A DNA stretch of 64,000 nucleotides from Paraflavitalea pollutisoli (GTDB lineage Bacteria; Bacteroidota; Bacteroidia; Chitinophagales; Chitinophagaceae). A program made the position numbers and the translations under genes. Shown here piece by piece: positions 44,932-53,498 of the stretch (position 1 is the first letter of the stretch; each line of letters starts with the position of its first letter). The notes beneath the pieces were generated by a model, which did no database searches, was not told the DNA's origin, and worked only from the letters and a program-made list of their open reading frames with translations. The stretch lies in the NCBI RefSeq assembly GCF_029360705.1, contig NZ_JARKMX010000008.1, positions 186,001 through 250,000 of the forward strand, written 5' to 3'.

Positions 44932-45819
44932 TTAATCCCTCGACTTCAGTACCGCTTTCAGATGCTTAGTGGGCATGAAGAGCACGTCAAACAGATACAT
45001 AATCTTGATAAGATCAATTTGGGGCCACAGTTTGACGACTTCTTCTGCAAGGATCGTGTGGTAGTCCGATTGCACAGCGAAACCGGGAAAATGCTTGTAG
45101 GCTATTAGCTGTCCGGCGTCAAACAATATCCTGTGCGCCTTGTCCATTCGAAAAAGCTTTTCAGTATAAATTTTGTAATTGATCTTTACTGGGTATACCG
45201 ACCGCAGCGCCTGAAAATCGGTGTATCCGGCATAATCGACCTCAATGATGGAACGGTAGCGCTCAGCAATCAGTTCCAGGCTGTCTTCCATGTCCTTGGG
45301 CGCTATTCCATATGCTTCGGTAGCCACCACCAGGTTTACAAAATCAATCAGAGAGGCGTTCCAGGTTAGTTTGCCGCCTGGATAGGGCAGTTTGACAAAG
45401 CGAACAGGAGGTCCACCTATTGCATGAAAGGCCAACTCTCTGTGTAGGTCAATAATATCCTGCAAGTGCTGCAAAGGGATGTCGCCATTGTGGGCTTGTC
45501 CGATTTCTCGTTCCGCGAAACCAATACCAGCTTCCTGTACGGCCGTGATAGCCCCTGAATACTGCCGCAATTGGTCGTTTAGCATTTCTTCGTGGGTGGC
45601 CACATCGCAGCCGTGTTGTAAAGCAAGGCGCATCGACCGGAAATCCGGGAAAGGCGATGGATCCAAATCTACCATGTTTAACATGCGCTCGCCCAATGCA
45701 TCCATATCATCCTCATTAGGTAAATTCCCTGCCATGGAGAGCACAATGGTTACAAAGTGCGTCTGCGAATGTCGCCAGGGCAATTTTTTTCCACCTGGTA
45801 ATTCATCGTACTGGTTCAT
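44932..45819 (-). CDS. Hypothetical protein of the RteC-associated accessory block
   Basis: A 295-residue soluble protein (LPWRHSQTHFVTIVLSMAGN; KLTWNASLIDFVNLVVATEA; FPGFAVQSDYHTILAEEVVK). The two halves share a pattern 'K-L-x-W-x-x-S-x-x-x-F-V' followed by acidic-aromatic segments, so it may be an internal duplication. No known family. The same duplicated 3' element lies on both sides of it. Confidence 0.6.
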   Translation of the reverse strand: MNQYDELPGGKKLPWRHSQTHFVTIVLSMAGNLPNEDDMDALGERMLNMVDLDPSPFPDFRSMRLALQHGCDVATHEEMLNDQLRQYSGAITAVQEAGIGFAEREIGQAHNGDIPLQHLQDIIDLHRELAFHAIGGPPVRFVKLPYPGGKLTWNASLIDFVNLVVATEAYGIAPKDMEDSLELIAERYRSIIEVDYAGYTDFQALRSVYPVKINYKIYTEKLFRMDKAHRILFDAGQLIAYKHFPGFAVQSDYHTILAEEVVKLWPQIDLIKIMYLFDVLFMPTKHLKAVLKSRD

Positions 45820-45845
45820 AGTGTGATATCGGTTTTAATAAAAAA

Positions 45846-45946
45846 AGCCCTGCATAGACATGCAGGGCGTCGCTAATCAAATTCGTTAACCATTAAACCT
45901 TATCCTTTATACTATAACAACTAAACCGCCGAACGGTACTAAAGGA
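45846..45946 (-). repeat. Duplicated about 100-nt 3' element, copy 2
   Basis: 101 bases matching copy 1. On the minus strand it ends in the terminator GCCCTGCATGTCTATGCAGGGC followed by TTTTTTT. It lies after the stop of the gene 46017-46682 and before the start of 44932-45819. The conserved 80 bases in front of the hairpin, far more than a terminator needs, suggest a small RNA or a 3' regulatory element. Confidence 0.85.
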
Positions 45947-46016
45947 TTTGTAAGTTTTTTTTAAAAAACTTTATGCTGCCCGAAAAGGATCATTTTTGGT
46001 GCTTTGATGTGTTAGC

Positions 46017-46682
46017 CTAGGCCTTGCGCTGCAGGCGGCCGCCTTTTGTTACAGTCATGCCCGGCACGTGCCGTCTCTTTACATACTCGGGTAATTGTTC
46101 CAGGGGCACCAGGTAACTCTGTTCTTCTTCCACCAGCGATTCATAGGCTTCAAGCCTGATACCTCCAAAACATGTCCCGTAGACCTTCTCGCCGAGTATA
46201 CGGTACACCAGTTCATCGATCTCAAAATGGTGATCGTAATCAATATCGGCATCGCCTTCGGCAAACACAAATAGCAGGTCTTTGCCGCGTGCATCCATAT
46301 CCCGTACATCAAACCACAATTTGCCGACCGAAGCGTTCAGCTGTTGCAACATACCGGCAGCGGTTTCGTCAAAACCAGCCGCAGGCTCAAGGGCGGTCAT
46401 CTCCCAGTTCCGGAGTTTGGGCGCCTGTTTCATCAGCTTGTCGACCATAGCAAACGAACGACTGCGACCGACAGCAGTAATGGTCAGTTGACACTTTTGG
46501 GTGGAATGAATCGTGTCCCATTCCAGTAACGGCATCAGAAAACGATTATAAACTGCCAGGTGACCATCCAGCTCTGCCAGCCAGTATTGCCGCTCTGTGC
46601 GGGTCAGCGATTCAAAGTCGAGGAACGTCTGATGGTGACGTTCGAACCATTCCCAGAAATGCCTGATTTTAGAAGGTTTCAT
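46017..46682 (-). CDS. Hypothetical protein (221 aa) of the accessory block
   Basis: A soluble protein starting MKPSKIRHFWEWFERHHQTF, with TITAVGRSRSFAMVDKLMKQAP in the middle and an acidic segment VFAEGDADIDYDHHFEIDEL. Similar short Bacteroidota proteins (about 200 residues, starting with a KxxxFWxWFxxH motif) are known to me only as hypothetical. Start ATG 46682; the longer frame would run through the upstream terminator. Confidence 0.65.
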   Translation of the reverse strand: MKPSKIRHFWEWFERHHQTFLDFESLTRTERQYWLAELDGHLAVYNRFLMPLLEWDTIHSTQKCQLTITAVGRSRSFAMVDKLMKQAPKLRNWEMTALEPAAGFDETAAGMLQQLNASVGKLWFDVRDMDARGKDLLFVFAEGDADIDYDHHFEIDELVYRILGEKVYGTCFGGIRLEAYESLVEEEQSYLVPLEQLPEYVKRRHVPGMTVTKGGRLQRKA

Positions 46683-46707
46683 ATCTTGTTTTTTGTGTGT
46701 TGAGATG

Positions 46708-46738
46708 AAAAAGGACGCCCTCAGCCCGAGGGCGTCCT
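46708..46738 (-). terminator. Strong terminator after the small membrane protein gene
   Basis: AGGACGCCCTC / GAGGGCGTCCT, 11-bp perfect stem with a 5-base loop, followed on the minus strand by TTTTC. It lies 20 bases after the stop at 46759. Confidence 0.85.
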
Positions 46739-46758
46739 GTGTGAATAATGGGCCGCTC

Positions 46759-46974
46759 CTACTCTTCTTCATGCAATACCGCCGTTTGGCTTACTGCCCC
46801 CATCACACTACCGGCTACTGCTACATAACCTGCGATGGTGTTTACTGCGTCGGGTAGTGCTATCGGCGCTGCGAGTAATGCGCCACTGGCGGCGGCCAGC
46901 GCAACGCCCAGGGTGCGCAGTAATTGGAAGAACTTGGGCGTTTTGTTGGTCATACGGTTGATGATGTTGCTCAT
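46759..46974 (-). CDS. Small two-helix membrane protein (holin-like)
   Basis: A 71-residue protein with two hydrophobic segments (LLRTLGVALAAASGALLAAP and TIAGYVAVAGSVMGAVSQT) and a charged C-terminus. Size and shape resemble small holins and similar proteins seen in phage-like clusters of Bacteroidota. Holin activity is not shown by sequence alone. Confidence 0.6.
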   Translation of the reverse strand: MSNIINRMTNKTPKFFQLLRTLGVALAAASGALLAAPIALPDAVNTIAGYVAVAGSVMGAVSQTAVLHEEE

Positions 46975-47394
46975 TGTTGATGTTTGAAAAATGAATAATG
47001 ATGATTGTGCTACTGATCATTGCCGGGATACGGATCGGCTCGGGCATTTGTATTTCCTGCGTTGCCTTTATGCCTCGATGCCTGTCTTTCCTCCGGCTAA
47101 TCGCCCCTCACCTCCCCCATCCCTGCGCACAGGATGGAGTTGATGAGTTGAAGTATAAGAACACCGTCCAATCGACGATCCGCATGACAGCGGGACATGG
47201 CGGTGCCCTTACACACCAGGGGCGAACCTGTGGGTGTTGCGCGACGTGTGGTCCACGATGTTTGTTGGCTGAGGTGGTGGTCGCTGTAGTACCAGCGACA
47301 GGTGTCCTGTTTGAAGGAGGTTAGCCGCAACGGCGTGCCTGTGCGCCCTAACTTCGACTATTCACCGCACCGGAGGAAGGATGATGCTGCCTAC
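46975..47394. other. Intergenic, no convincing gene
   Basis: 420 bases between the small membrane protein and the next minus-strand gene. A minus-strand open frame at 47097-47330 has no recognisable sequence features. Possibly a degraded gene. Confidence 0.4.
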
Positions 47395-48375
47395 TTACGG
47401 CTGACTAACTTCTACGATTGTCGCTGCATTGGAGCGGCCGGTCTTCAACGGATAAAACTGACCATTCATCTGCTGGGTGAACTCAACACACAGCGCCACG
47501 AATACAGTATCCGGGCTGTTGGGCGGAAAGTCCAGCACCAGGCTGGTCGCTGCAGTCGGCAACTGATCCCAGGGCAGATGACCGGTATCTACCCGCATAA
47601 AGGAGGAGTCGCCGGTGTTGAAGTTAATGGCGGAGGCTCCTGCCACGATCTTGTAGTGCGTGGAGCCTTTTGCGGCTTGCACCATGGTCTTTGGAACAAA
47701 AGAAGGGATCGCGACGGTAGCCTTGCCAGTGACCCTGTCAATGGTGACCGGACAGCGCACATACAACGTATCGCGGATACCTGCCCTTCCGTTAAAATTA
47801 AAGTTCTTGAACTGCAAGTGATCGCCGTTGGCCACGGAGCGTTCACCCCGGGCGCTGACGCCGTCGGTAGATAGTACGCGTTTACAAACGGTCAGCAATC
47901 GTGCCTGGGTAATCTTGTCTTTCGCATAAACGGTTACGTCGCGGAAGATAGACCGTAACAAGTAAGCTGCTTTACCAGCCGCTGCAAATTCCGCGGCATT
48001 TTCGCGGGTGCGTTCAAAGTTGGGATCAGTCGCTACTCTGTCGGCGCTGACTCCTTTTGGTTCATCGGATGCCATACATTTTCTTTTTTTACGTGATGGA
48101 AATAATTGGTCGACCAAAATCTTCAATTCATTATAGTAGTGAACGAAGGGTAACAGGGCATCCTGCCCACTTCGTCCGGACTGCAAGTCGGTAAACAAGG
48201 CACTGCTCTGGCATAGTTCTGGCACAGTTCTGCCACTGCTCTGTAAGGGGTTGCTTTGCCAGGGCATATCCAGTGCATCGGCAGGCATCAGCCAGGCCAG
48301 TAACCTGCCAGCTTCGTTGTACAACGGCGTCCCTTGGTGGCCGTATGAACCCGGTATGTTTGCTTGTGTTGTCAT
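47395..48375 (-). CDS. Conserved hypothetical protein of phage-like/accessory clusters
   Basis: A 326-residue protein if started at ATG 48375. From residue 101 on (ATG 48075) it begins MASDEPKGVSADRVATDPNF and continues RTRENAAEFAAAGKAAYLLR, the well-marked N-terminus of a Bacteroidota family usually of about 225 residues, followed by beta-rich sequence. So either 48075 is the true start or this copy carries a 100-residue N-terminal extension (MTTQANIPGSYGHQGTPLYN), which also looks coding. The function of the family is unknown to me; it tends to occur with small holin-like proteins. Confidence 0.65.
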   Translation of the reverse strand: MTTQANIPGSYGHQGTPLYNEAGRLLAWLMPADALDMPWQSNPLQSSGRTVPELCQSSALFTDLQSGRSGQDALLPFVHYYNELKILVDQLFPSRKKRKCMASDEPKGVSADRVATDPNFERTRENAAEFAAAGKAAYLLRSIFRDVTVYAKDKITQARLLTVCKRVLSTDGVSARGERSVANGDHLQFKNFNFNGRAGIRDTLYVRCPVTIDRVTGKATVAIPSFVPKTMVQAAKGSTHYKIVAGASAINFNTGDSSFMRVDTGHLPWDQLPTAATSLVLDFPPNSPDTVFVALCVEFTQQMNGQFYPLKTGRSNAATIVEVSQP

Positions 48376-48472
48376 ATACATCAATTTTGATAACACAAAG
48401 CTGCAACATCCGCGAGCCTGGATCACGATACATACCCGTTATAAACACCCAACTTTTTTTGCAACAAGGCAT

Positions 48473-48499
48473 AAAAAAAACGACCGAAAATCGATCGTT
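48473..48499 (-). terminator. Terminator after the RteC-like gene
   Basis: On the minus strand AACGATCGA pairs with TCGGTCGTT (one G-T pair) followed by TTTTTTT, about 100 bases after the stop at 48602. Confidence 0.7.
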
Positions 48500-48601
48500 T
48501 TTGAGCTGTTTGCGCATTTTTCAATGCTTTACCCAGTTTCTGGACCAAAACCCATTATAATGGGTGTTTACATTTTGAGGTTCATGAAAAGTTTATTACT
48601 C

Positions 48602-49432
48602 CTATGCTCCTAAAAAATTATTGAAATCTCCGCACATGTCTTTCAACACCCGGTCCGGTTCGTGCTGTCCCTTCAACCGATAAATGATCTGCCGGTGATT
48701 GCGCAAATCGACATTCCAGTGCTTGCCCCAATGCTCCATCGCCATTTCGCGGGAAAGGACCGCGCGGTCATAGATATTGCTCTCATATAGCGCGTAGCCA
48801 ATGACCGTCAGTTGCGTGAGCGTACCCGTCCCCACGACTCTACCTATAGTTGGTGCTGAAGGGCCAGCCACTATATGATCTTCGTCACCAGCCAAACGGC
48901 GTCCAATATAGGCCGAATACATCTCCATCGCCAACAGTTCTGCCAGGGGACCATCACAACGACTGCTGAAACTGTCGTCGAAGTAACCGGTACCATTATT
49001 CAATAGCCACAATTCTGTGCCCCGTACAAAATAGACGCTATCCATGGAAGTGTCGCGCGACTGATAGTATTGCCATAGAGACCTGTTTTGCTCAAAGACC
49101 TGCTCAACATAAGCCATTTCTTTGACCAGTCTTTGCTCCTGGTTATATTGGCAGCCTTTCCATTCGTCAAGATGAAAATGCAACACCCTTTGATAGTAGC
49201 GGTAATGTGCGGCCAGCCTGGGCTTGCCATGTTTAAAAAAGTAAATCTCACTACGCTGGTCTGGAAAGCCGTACAAGTTGATGGCCTGCCGCCAGCTGTT
49301 GAGCATTTCATGGCATACCTGAATACATTTTTTAAGACGTTTCACCAGGTCCGTCTCTTTACATTCTACCTCGTGCAACTTGCTTAGTGATGATTGCAAC
49401 TGAGCTGAAATTTCATCTTGACAATTTTTCAT
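48602..49432 (-). CDS. RteC-family protein
   Basis: A 276-residue protein matching the RteC family pattern: a long N-terminal helix (LVKRLKKCIQVCHEMLNSWRQAI), YFFKHGKPRLAAHYRYYQRVLHFH, then YYQSRDTSMDSVYFVRG and a C-terminal region with DIYDRAVLSREMAMEHWGKHWNVDL. In Bacteroides conjugative transposons RteC activates excision genes in response to tetracycline; in other Bacteroidota homologues occur without a conjugative element. Here no transfer genes are seen, so the role is open. Confidence 0.75.
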   Translation of the reverse strand: MKNCQDEISAQLQSSLSKLHEVECKETDLVKRLKKCIQVCHEMLNSWRQAINLYGFPDQRSEIYFFKHGKPRLAAHYRYYQRVLHFHLDEWKGCQYNQEQRLVKEMAYVEQVFEQNRSLWQYYQSRDTSMDSVYFVRGTELWLLNNGTGYFDDSFSSRCDGPLAELLAMEMYSAYIGRRLAGDEDHIVAGPSAPTIGRVVGTGTLTQLTVIGYALYESNIYDRAVLSREMAMEHWGKHWNVDLRNHRQIIYRLKGQHEPDRVLKDMCGDFNNFLGA

Positions 49433-49830
49433 AAGCGATGATTTGATTTTATGATATGATTAGGCAGGCGACTTAAATTTTGCGCCGGCGGTTGATTGAC
49501 ATACTTCCCGGGTAGGGGATTAGGCAATAGAACTGAAGGATTCGGTGGTTCGATTTTGACAGCTTCAAAAATAGTGGGGAATCATGTTACGAAAACTTAT
49601 CACCTGTTAAGTTCTGGAGGGTTTTTTGACTTCTTTTGGGTATCAACTTAACAGGTGTTAAGTTTTTTGGGGACCACGGCGTATGTGTGACACCGGTATC
49701 GTTCAGAAGCTTTTGGTGATTTTGCTAATTCTACTATATTTGTGGGGCTGCGATCCATCACAAGTAGCCAGTGTCCCAACCAACAGTCCGGAGATGTTTT
49801 ATTTATTCACCTAATAAAAGAAACAGCTTC
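49433..49830. repeat. Intergenic with perfect 13-bp inverted repeat (49601-49657)
   Basis: CACCTGTTAAGTT (49601-49613) and AACTTAACAGGTG (49645-49657) are exact inverted repeats around a 31-base spacer, and GTTAAGTT recurs right after the second arm. It lies between the divergently transcribed RteC-like and Crp/Fnr genes. Could be an operator, a hairpin element or a small mobile-element end. Nothing else is recognised in the 398 bases. Confidence 0.6.
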
Positions 49831-50463
49831 ATGGACAAAGTATTGGTTCAGTTTTTCGACTTCCTCAAACAGCAAGGGTATGTATCCCCCGAACTGATCA
49901 CCCTGCTAAAGCGGCATATCAAGCACGAATCGTTCCCGCAAAAGAATACTTGCCTGCTGAAAGCCGGCGAGGTCAGTAACAAAATGTATTTTATTATTTC
50001 CGGTTTACTGCGGGGTGAAGTGCTGCGGGAAGATGAGGAAGTAGAACGGTGGCAGTCGTCGCGGTTTATGATGGAAACCGAGACGGTCTTCAATGTGGCC
50101 AGTTTTGGTAAAAATATCCCCAGCAAAGAAAGCATCTATACACTTGCGCCTACGGAGGCGTTGACGCTGACCCGCGAGGAGTTTTTTGCCATCGCAAAAA
50201 TTTGCCCGGAGTTTATTGAACTGGCATTCACCATGGCCCTGGAATCATGGGGAGAAGCAAATTACCAGTCGGCTGCCCTCAATCCGCTCGATACAAAAGG
50301 AAAAGTAAAGTGGCTGATGAAACACCGGCCGGAATGGATAAGCCGGGTGCCCGAAAAACACCTCGCTACTTTCCTGGGCACCACCCCCGAGAACTACAGC
50401 CGCATCAAAAAGAAATTGATGAAAGCGGGAAATGATAAACGGAAGCCGGGAGAAGCGGCCTGA
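49831..50463 (+). CDS. Crp/Fnr-like (cyclic-nucleotide-binding domain) regulator
   Basis: A 210-residue protein with the sensor barrel (CLLKAGEVSNKMYFIISGLLRGEVL) and a short C-terminal helix-turn-helix (HLATFLGTTPENYSRIKKKL). This is the common Bacteroidota 'Crp/Fnr' subtype, in which cAMP binding is not demonstrated. Start ATG 49831. Fragments of similar genes occur at 51.3 and 54.6 kb. Confidence 0.85.
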   Translation: MDKVLVQFFDFLKQQGYVSPELITLLKRHIKHESFPQKNTCLLKAGEVSNKMYFIISGLLRGEVLREDEEVERWQSSRFMMETETVFNVASFGKNIPSKESIYTLAPTEALTLTREEFFAIAKICPEFIELAFTMALESWGEANYQSAALNPLDTKGKVKWLMKHRPEWISRVPEKHLATFLGTTPENYSRIKKKLMKAGNDKRKPGEAA

Positions 50464-50490
50464 TTATATCCGTGTGAGCGTCGCACTAAC

Positions 50491-51066
50491 CTACCTGGCT
50501 TTTCGCAGCATAGGATGTATAGTTGGTGAGCTGCCGGATTGAATTTCTCCCATAACCTCGAAGCCATGACGCTCGTATAGGGAAATATTTCTTGGGTTGG
50601 AGGACTCGAGATAGGCAATGGCGTGATCGCGGTCGATCACCTTGAGCGCTTCGGTCATGAGGGCGGCACCTACCCCAGCACCCTGGTGCGCTGGGTCTAC
50701 ACCGATCAGTGGCAGGTACCAATGCGGTTCGGTCGGGTGGAACTTTTCCATTTGCTCAAATATTTTCGGCATATCGCCTTTGATAGCGTCAGGGGCATTT
50801 TCTTCCAATATACGCACCAGCGACTCCTCATCGGGTCCCACGCCGGGCGGTAACCACATAGCTACGCCCGCGTATTCGTCAGCAATAAAGGAGGTTCCCC
50901 CAAAAAACGAACTTCCACCAAATGCTTTTGTCAGTAACGGAAAGGCCGCCAGGAATGTTGCGGCATCCGGCAATGACCAACGTGCCATGGGGTCTGTACT
51001 GAACGCCAGGGTCATCGTGGCGATGGCTTGTGCTTCATCCGACGGTATGCCTGTTCTTATTGTCAT
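50491..51066 (-). CDS. GNAT-family N-acetyltransferase
   Basis: A 191-residue acetyltransferase: GIPSDEAQAIATMTLAFSTDP at the start, HWYLPLIGVDPAHQGAGVGAALM as acetyl-CoA binding motif, and YLESSNPRNISLYERHGFEVMG near the end. Convergent with the Crp/Fnr gene. ATG 51066 is used; upstream in-frame ATGs at 51075 and 51084 are possible. Substrate unknown. Confidence 0.88.
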   Translation of the reverse strand: MTIRTGIPSDEAQAIATMTLAFSTDPMARWSLPDAATFLAAFPLLTKAFGGSSFFGGTSFIADEYAGVAMWLPPGVGPDEESLVRILEENAPDAIKGDMPKIFEQMEKFHPTEPHWYLPLIGVDPAHQGAGVGAALMTEALKVIDRDHAIAYLESSNPRNISLYERHGFEVMGEIQSGSSPTIHPMLRKAR

Positions 51067-51324
51067 ATGTTTCATTTTAACCACCTGGTTACGGGAGCTG
51101 GAGCTACCGATAGGTCGCCCGATGGTAGGTTATACAATCAAGTTGTTGATATCCTGCGATATCATCCTGCCTGTTTTATGCAGCAAAAGCATTGCCATAA
51201 GCCTTTTAGCCAGCTAACGGCAGCAATGCTGGGATTGGAGGGCTCCCCGAAAACTACTGGGATGTAAGAACCGTCACCGCTGCCTTCCATAGCCGAACGG
51301 CGAAGCGATTAGGATACATACCGT

Positions 51325-51416
51325 TTATAAACGTATCTGGCCCCCCCGATAATTACAGCCGTATCAAAAGAATAGCTATTCGGTCAGTTTACCATTCAAT
51401 AGAACCTACAATATAA
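51325..51416 (+). pseudogene. Relic of a Crp/Fnr C-terminal region
   Basis: Around a run of seven C residues the translation reads TYLAPP in one frame and PPDNYSRIKRIAIRS in another, together matching the end of the Crp/Fnr gene at 49831 (FLGTTPENYSRIKK). A frameshift in the C-run and loss of the rest make it non-functional. The remaining gap to 51610 holds only AT-rich, promoter-like sequence. Confidence 0.55.
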
Positions 51417-51610
51417 TGCCGGAGTATTACGGGTACAATTGGAATAACTGCCGTGGTACTGGCTATCTTCAGTATGCGTGGGGCTGGGCTTTTTTAAAAA
51501 AAATATATTCCTGATTTGGAAATTTTTTGCAGGCTATTTAATTTAGTCCCGCCTTTTTTTCGAGGCGCTTTTAATCCATTAATGAATATTTAAAATCTAT
51601 TTGTTAATCT

Positions 51611-52471
51611 ATGTTAGCGCTACATTGCCATAGCCGGCAACAGCAAGGCCGGCGACATGACTACTCTTTGCCTGTTCTGGCATTTTTATTCCTGCTTATT
51701 TTCCAACCCGGGTATGCGGCACCCGCCAGCAGCGCGCCTTCCACGTTCACCGCAAGACTGATCAACCTGGAAGCTACGGCCAAGGAAACTTTTCGTTTCA
51801 GTGCTACCCTGCACAACGGATCGGCCAGGCCGGTCACTTACCAATTTTCGGCGGGAGCACCAGCGGGGTGGAACATCGTATTCCGCGTCGATGGTATGTC
51901 CGTTACTTCATTCCGTGCAGATTCCGGGCGCTCCCAGGAAGTATCGATCGAACTGGTTCCAGGGCCAGCAACAAAACCGGGTAAGTATCCGGTACCTGTA
52001 AAGGCTACCAGTGAATTGGGTGACCTCTCCCTAAACCTGGAAGCCGTGGTGAAAGGAGCTTATGGCGTGGAACTCACTACGCCGTCGGGGCTACTGAGCG
52101 ATGAGATCACAGAAGGTTCGCAGCAAAAAATTCACCTGACCATCAAGAACACCGGTACCCTACCACTCGATGGCCTGGAACTGACTGCCCAATCCCCACC
52201 CAAGTGGGACGCTACCTTCGAACCGCAAAAGATAGAAAGGCTGGAGCCCGGTGGATCGGTCGACGTTGTGGCGACCCTGAAGGTGCCCGATAAAACCATT
52301 GCCGGAGATTATGTAACCACTTTTTCTACCCGGAACAATCAATCGAACAGCAGTGCTGTATTCCGTATGACGGTTACCACTTCCTGGCTGGCAGGCTGGT
52401 TTGGTGTGCTCATCATCCTGGCGGCAGTGGGGGTTATTTATACGCTGATAAAAAAGTACGGACGCAGATAA
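51611..52471 (+). CDS. NEW3-domain exported/membrane-anchored protein of an ABC transporter operon
   Basis: A 286-residue protein: signal-like segment (SLPVLAFLFLLIFQPGYAAP), two NEW3/Ig-like beta-sandwich domains (FSAGAPAGWNIVFR...PGKYPVPVKATSELG and LTAQSPPKWDATFEPQKIERLEPGGS) and a C-terminal membrane helix (WFGVLIILAAVGVIYTLIKKYGRR). It is probably anchored with domains outside. It is 10 bases before an ABC ATPase gene; NEW3 protein/ATPase/permease trios are a known but poorly characterised exporter layout. Confidence 0.8.
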   Translation: MLALHCHSRQQQGRRHDYSLPVLAFLFLLIFQPGYAAPASSAPSTFTARLINLEATAKETFRFSATLHNGSARPVTYQFSAGAPAGWNIVFRVDGMSVTSFRADSGRSQEVSIELVPGPATKPGKYPVPVKATSELGDLSLNLEAVVKGAYGVELTTPSGLLSDEITEGSQQKIHLTIKNTGTLPLDGLELTAQSPPKWDATFEPQKIERLEPGGSVDVVATLKVPDKTIAGDYVTTFSTRNNQSNSSAVFRMTVTTSWLAGWFGVLIILAAVGVIYTLIKKYGRR

Positions 52472-52481
52472 TCCACTAATT

Positions 52482-53498
52482 ATGCAACAAGCAATCATTG
52501 AACTGGAAGGGCTCTCCAAACATTACGGTTCTCTGAAAGCCGTGGATAACCTTAATCTGCGTATCGCTCCCGGGGAGATCTATGGCTTGCTGGGGCCCAA
52601 TGGCGCCGGTAAAACCACCACCATCCTCATGATGCTCGGTTTGACGGAACCAACTGCCGGCACAGCGACCGTGTGTGGCATCAATGCCACCACCCATCCC
52701 ATAGCGGTGAAGCGCAAAGTTGGGTATATGCCCGACAGCCTGGGTTTCTACGATTCGATGACGGCGCTGGATAACCTCGTGTACGTGGCCCGGCTAAGTG
52801 GGATACCCGAAGGGCAAGTGCATCACCAGTCCCGTCAAATGATGGAATTGGTAGGCCTTGCAGCGGCCATGGATAAAAAAACAGCAACCTACTCACGGGG
52901 CATGAAGCAGCGGCTTGGCCTGGCCGAAGTACTCATTCGCCAACCGGAAGTCATCGTGCTCGATGAACCCACCCTGGGCATCGATCCCACCGGTGTGAAA
53001 GACTTTTTGACCCTGATACGACAGCTAAGCCGGCAGCAGGGTATTACGGTGCTGTTGTCTTCCCATCACCTGCACCAGGTACAGCAGGTGTGTGACCGGG
53101 TGGGCATCTTTGTGGGCGGCAAATTGCTGGCAGATGGTGATGTGACTTCTTTGTGGCGCAACCTTTCGCCAGGGGAAAATACCGTCGTAAATATCCAACT
53201 GGCCGATCCGGCTTCGGTAGACCCCGCGATACCGGCTGCCCTGAAGGACCTCGAAGGTGTACAGGCCGTGTCGCTCACTGAGGAAGGTATGGAGCTATCC
53301 TGCTCCGCCAACATCACACCCGCGATCGTACGCAGGGCAGTACAACTGGGGCTGGAGGTGATGGGCGTTCAACAAAAAGCTTACGGGCTGGAAGATATCT
53401 ATCACCGCTATTTTGAAAACAATGTAAACCTTCATAAAACGGATGGAAAATCCACTGGTTTATTTCAACGGACTTTTTTCAGGAAGCAAAAAGCATAA
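52482..53498 (+). CDS. ABC transporter ATP-binding protein
   Basis: A 338-residue ATPase with Walker A GLLGPNGAGKTTT near residue 35, signature YSRGMKQRLGLAEVLI, Walker B VIVLDEPTLGID and H-loop LLSSHH. An additional C-terminal domain follows. It pairs with the permease whose gene overlaps it, as in NosFY-type or CcmA-type exporters. Confidence 0.92.
   Translation: MQQAIIELEGLSKHYGSLKAVDNLNLRIAPGEIYGLLGPNGAGKTTTILMMLGLTEPTAGTATVCGINATTHPIAVKRKVGYMPDSLGFYDSMTALDNLVYVARLSGIPEGQVHHQSRQMMELVGLAAAMDKKTATYSRGMKQRLGLAEVLIRQPEVIVLDEPTLGIDPTGVKDFLTLIRQLSRQQGITVLLSSHHLHQVQQVCDRVGIFVGGKLLADGDVTSLWRNLSPGENTVVNIQLADPASVDPAIPAALKDLEGVQAVSLTEEGMELSCSANITPAIVRRAVQLGLEVMGVQQKAYGLEDIYHRYFENNVNLHKTDGKSTGLFQRTFFRKQKA

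Noticed and set aside
47097-47330. 77-codon minus-strand frame
   Set aside because: No similarity or motif; its composition is not protein-like.
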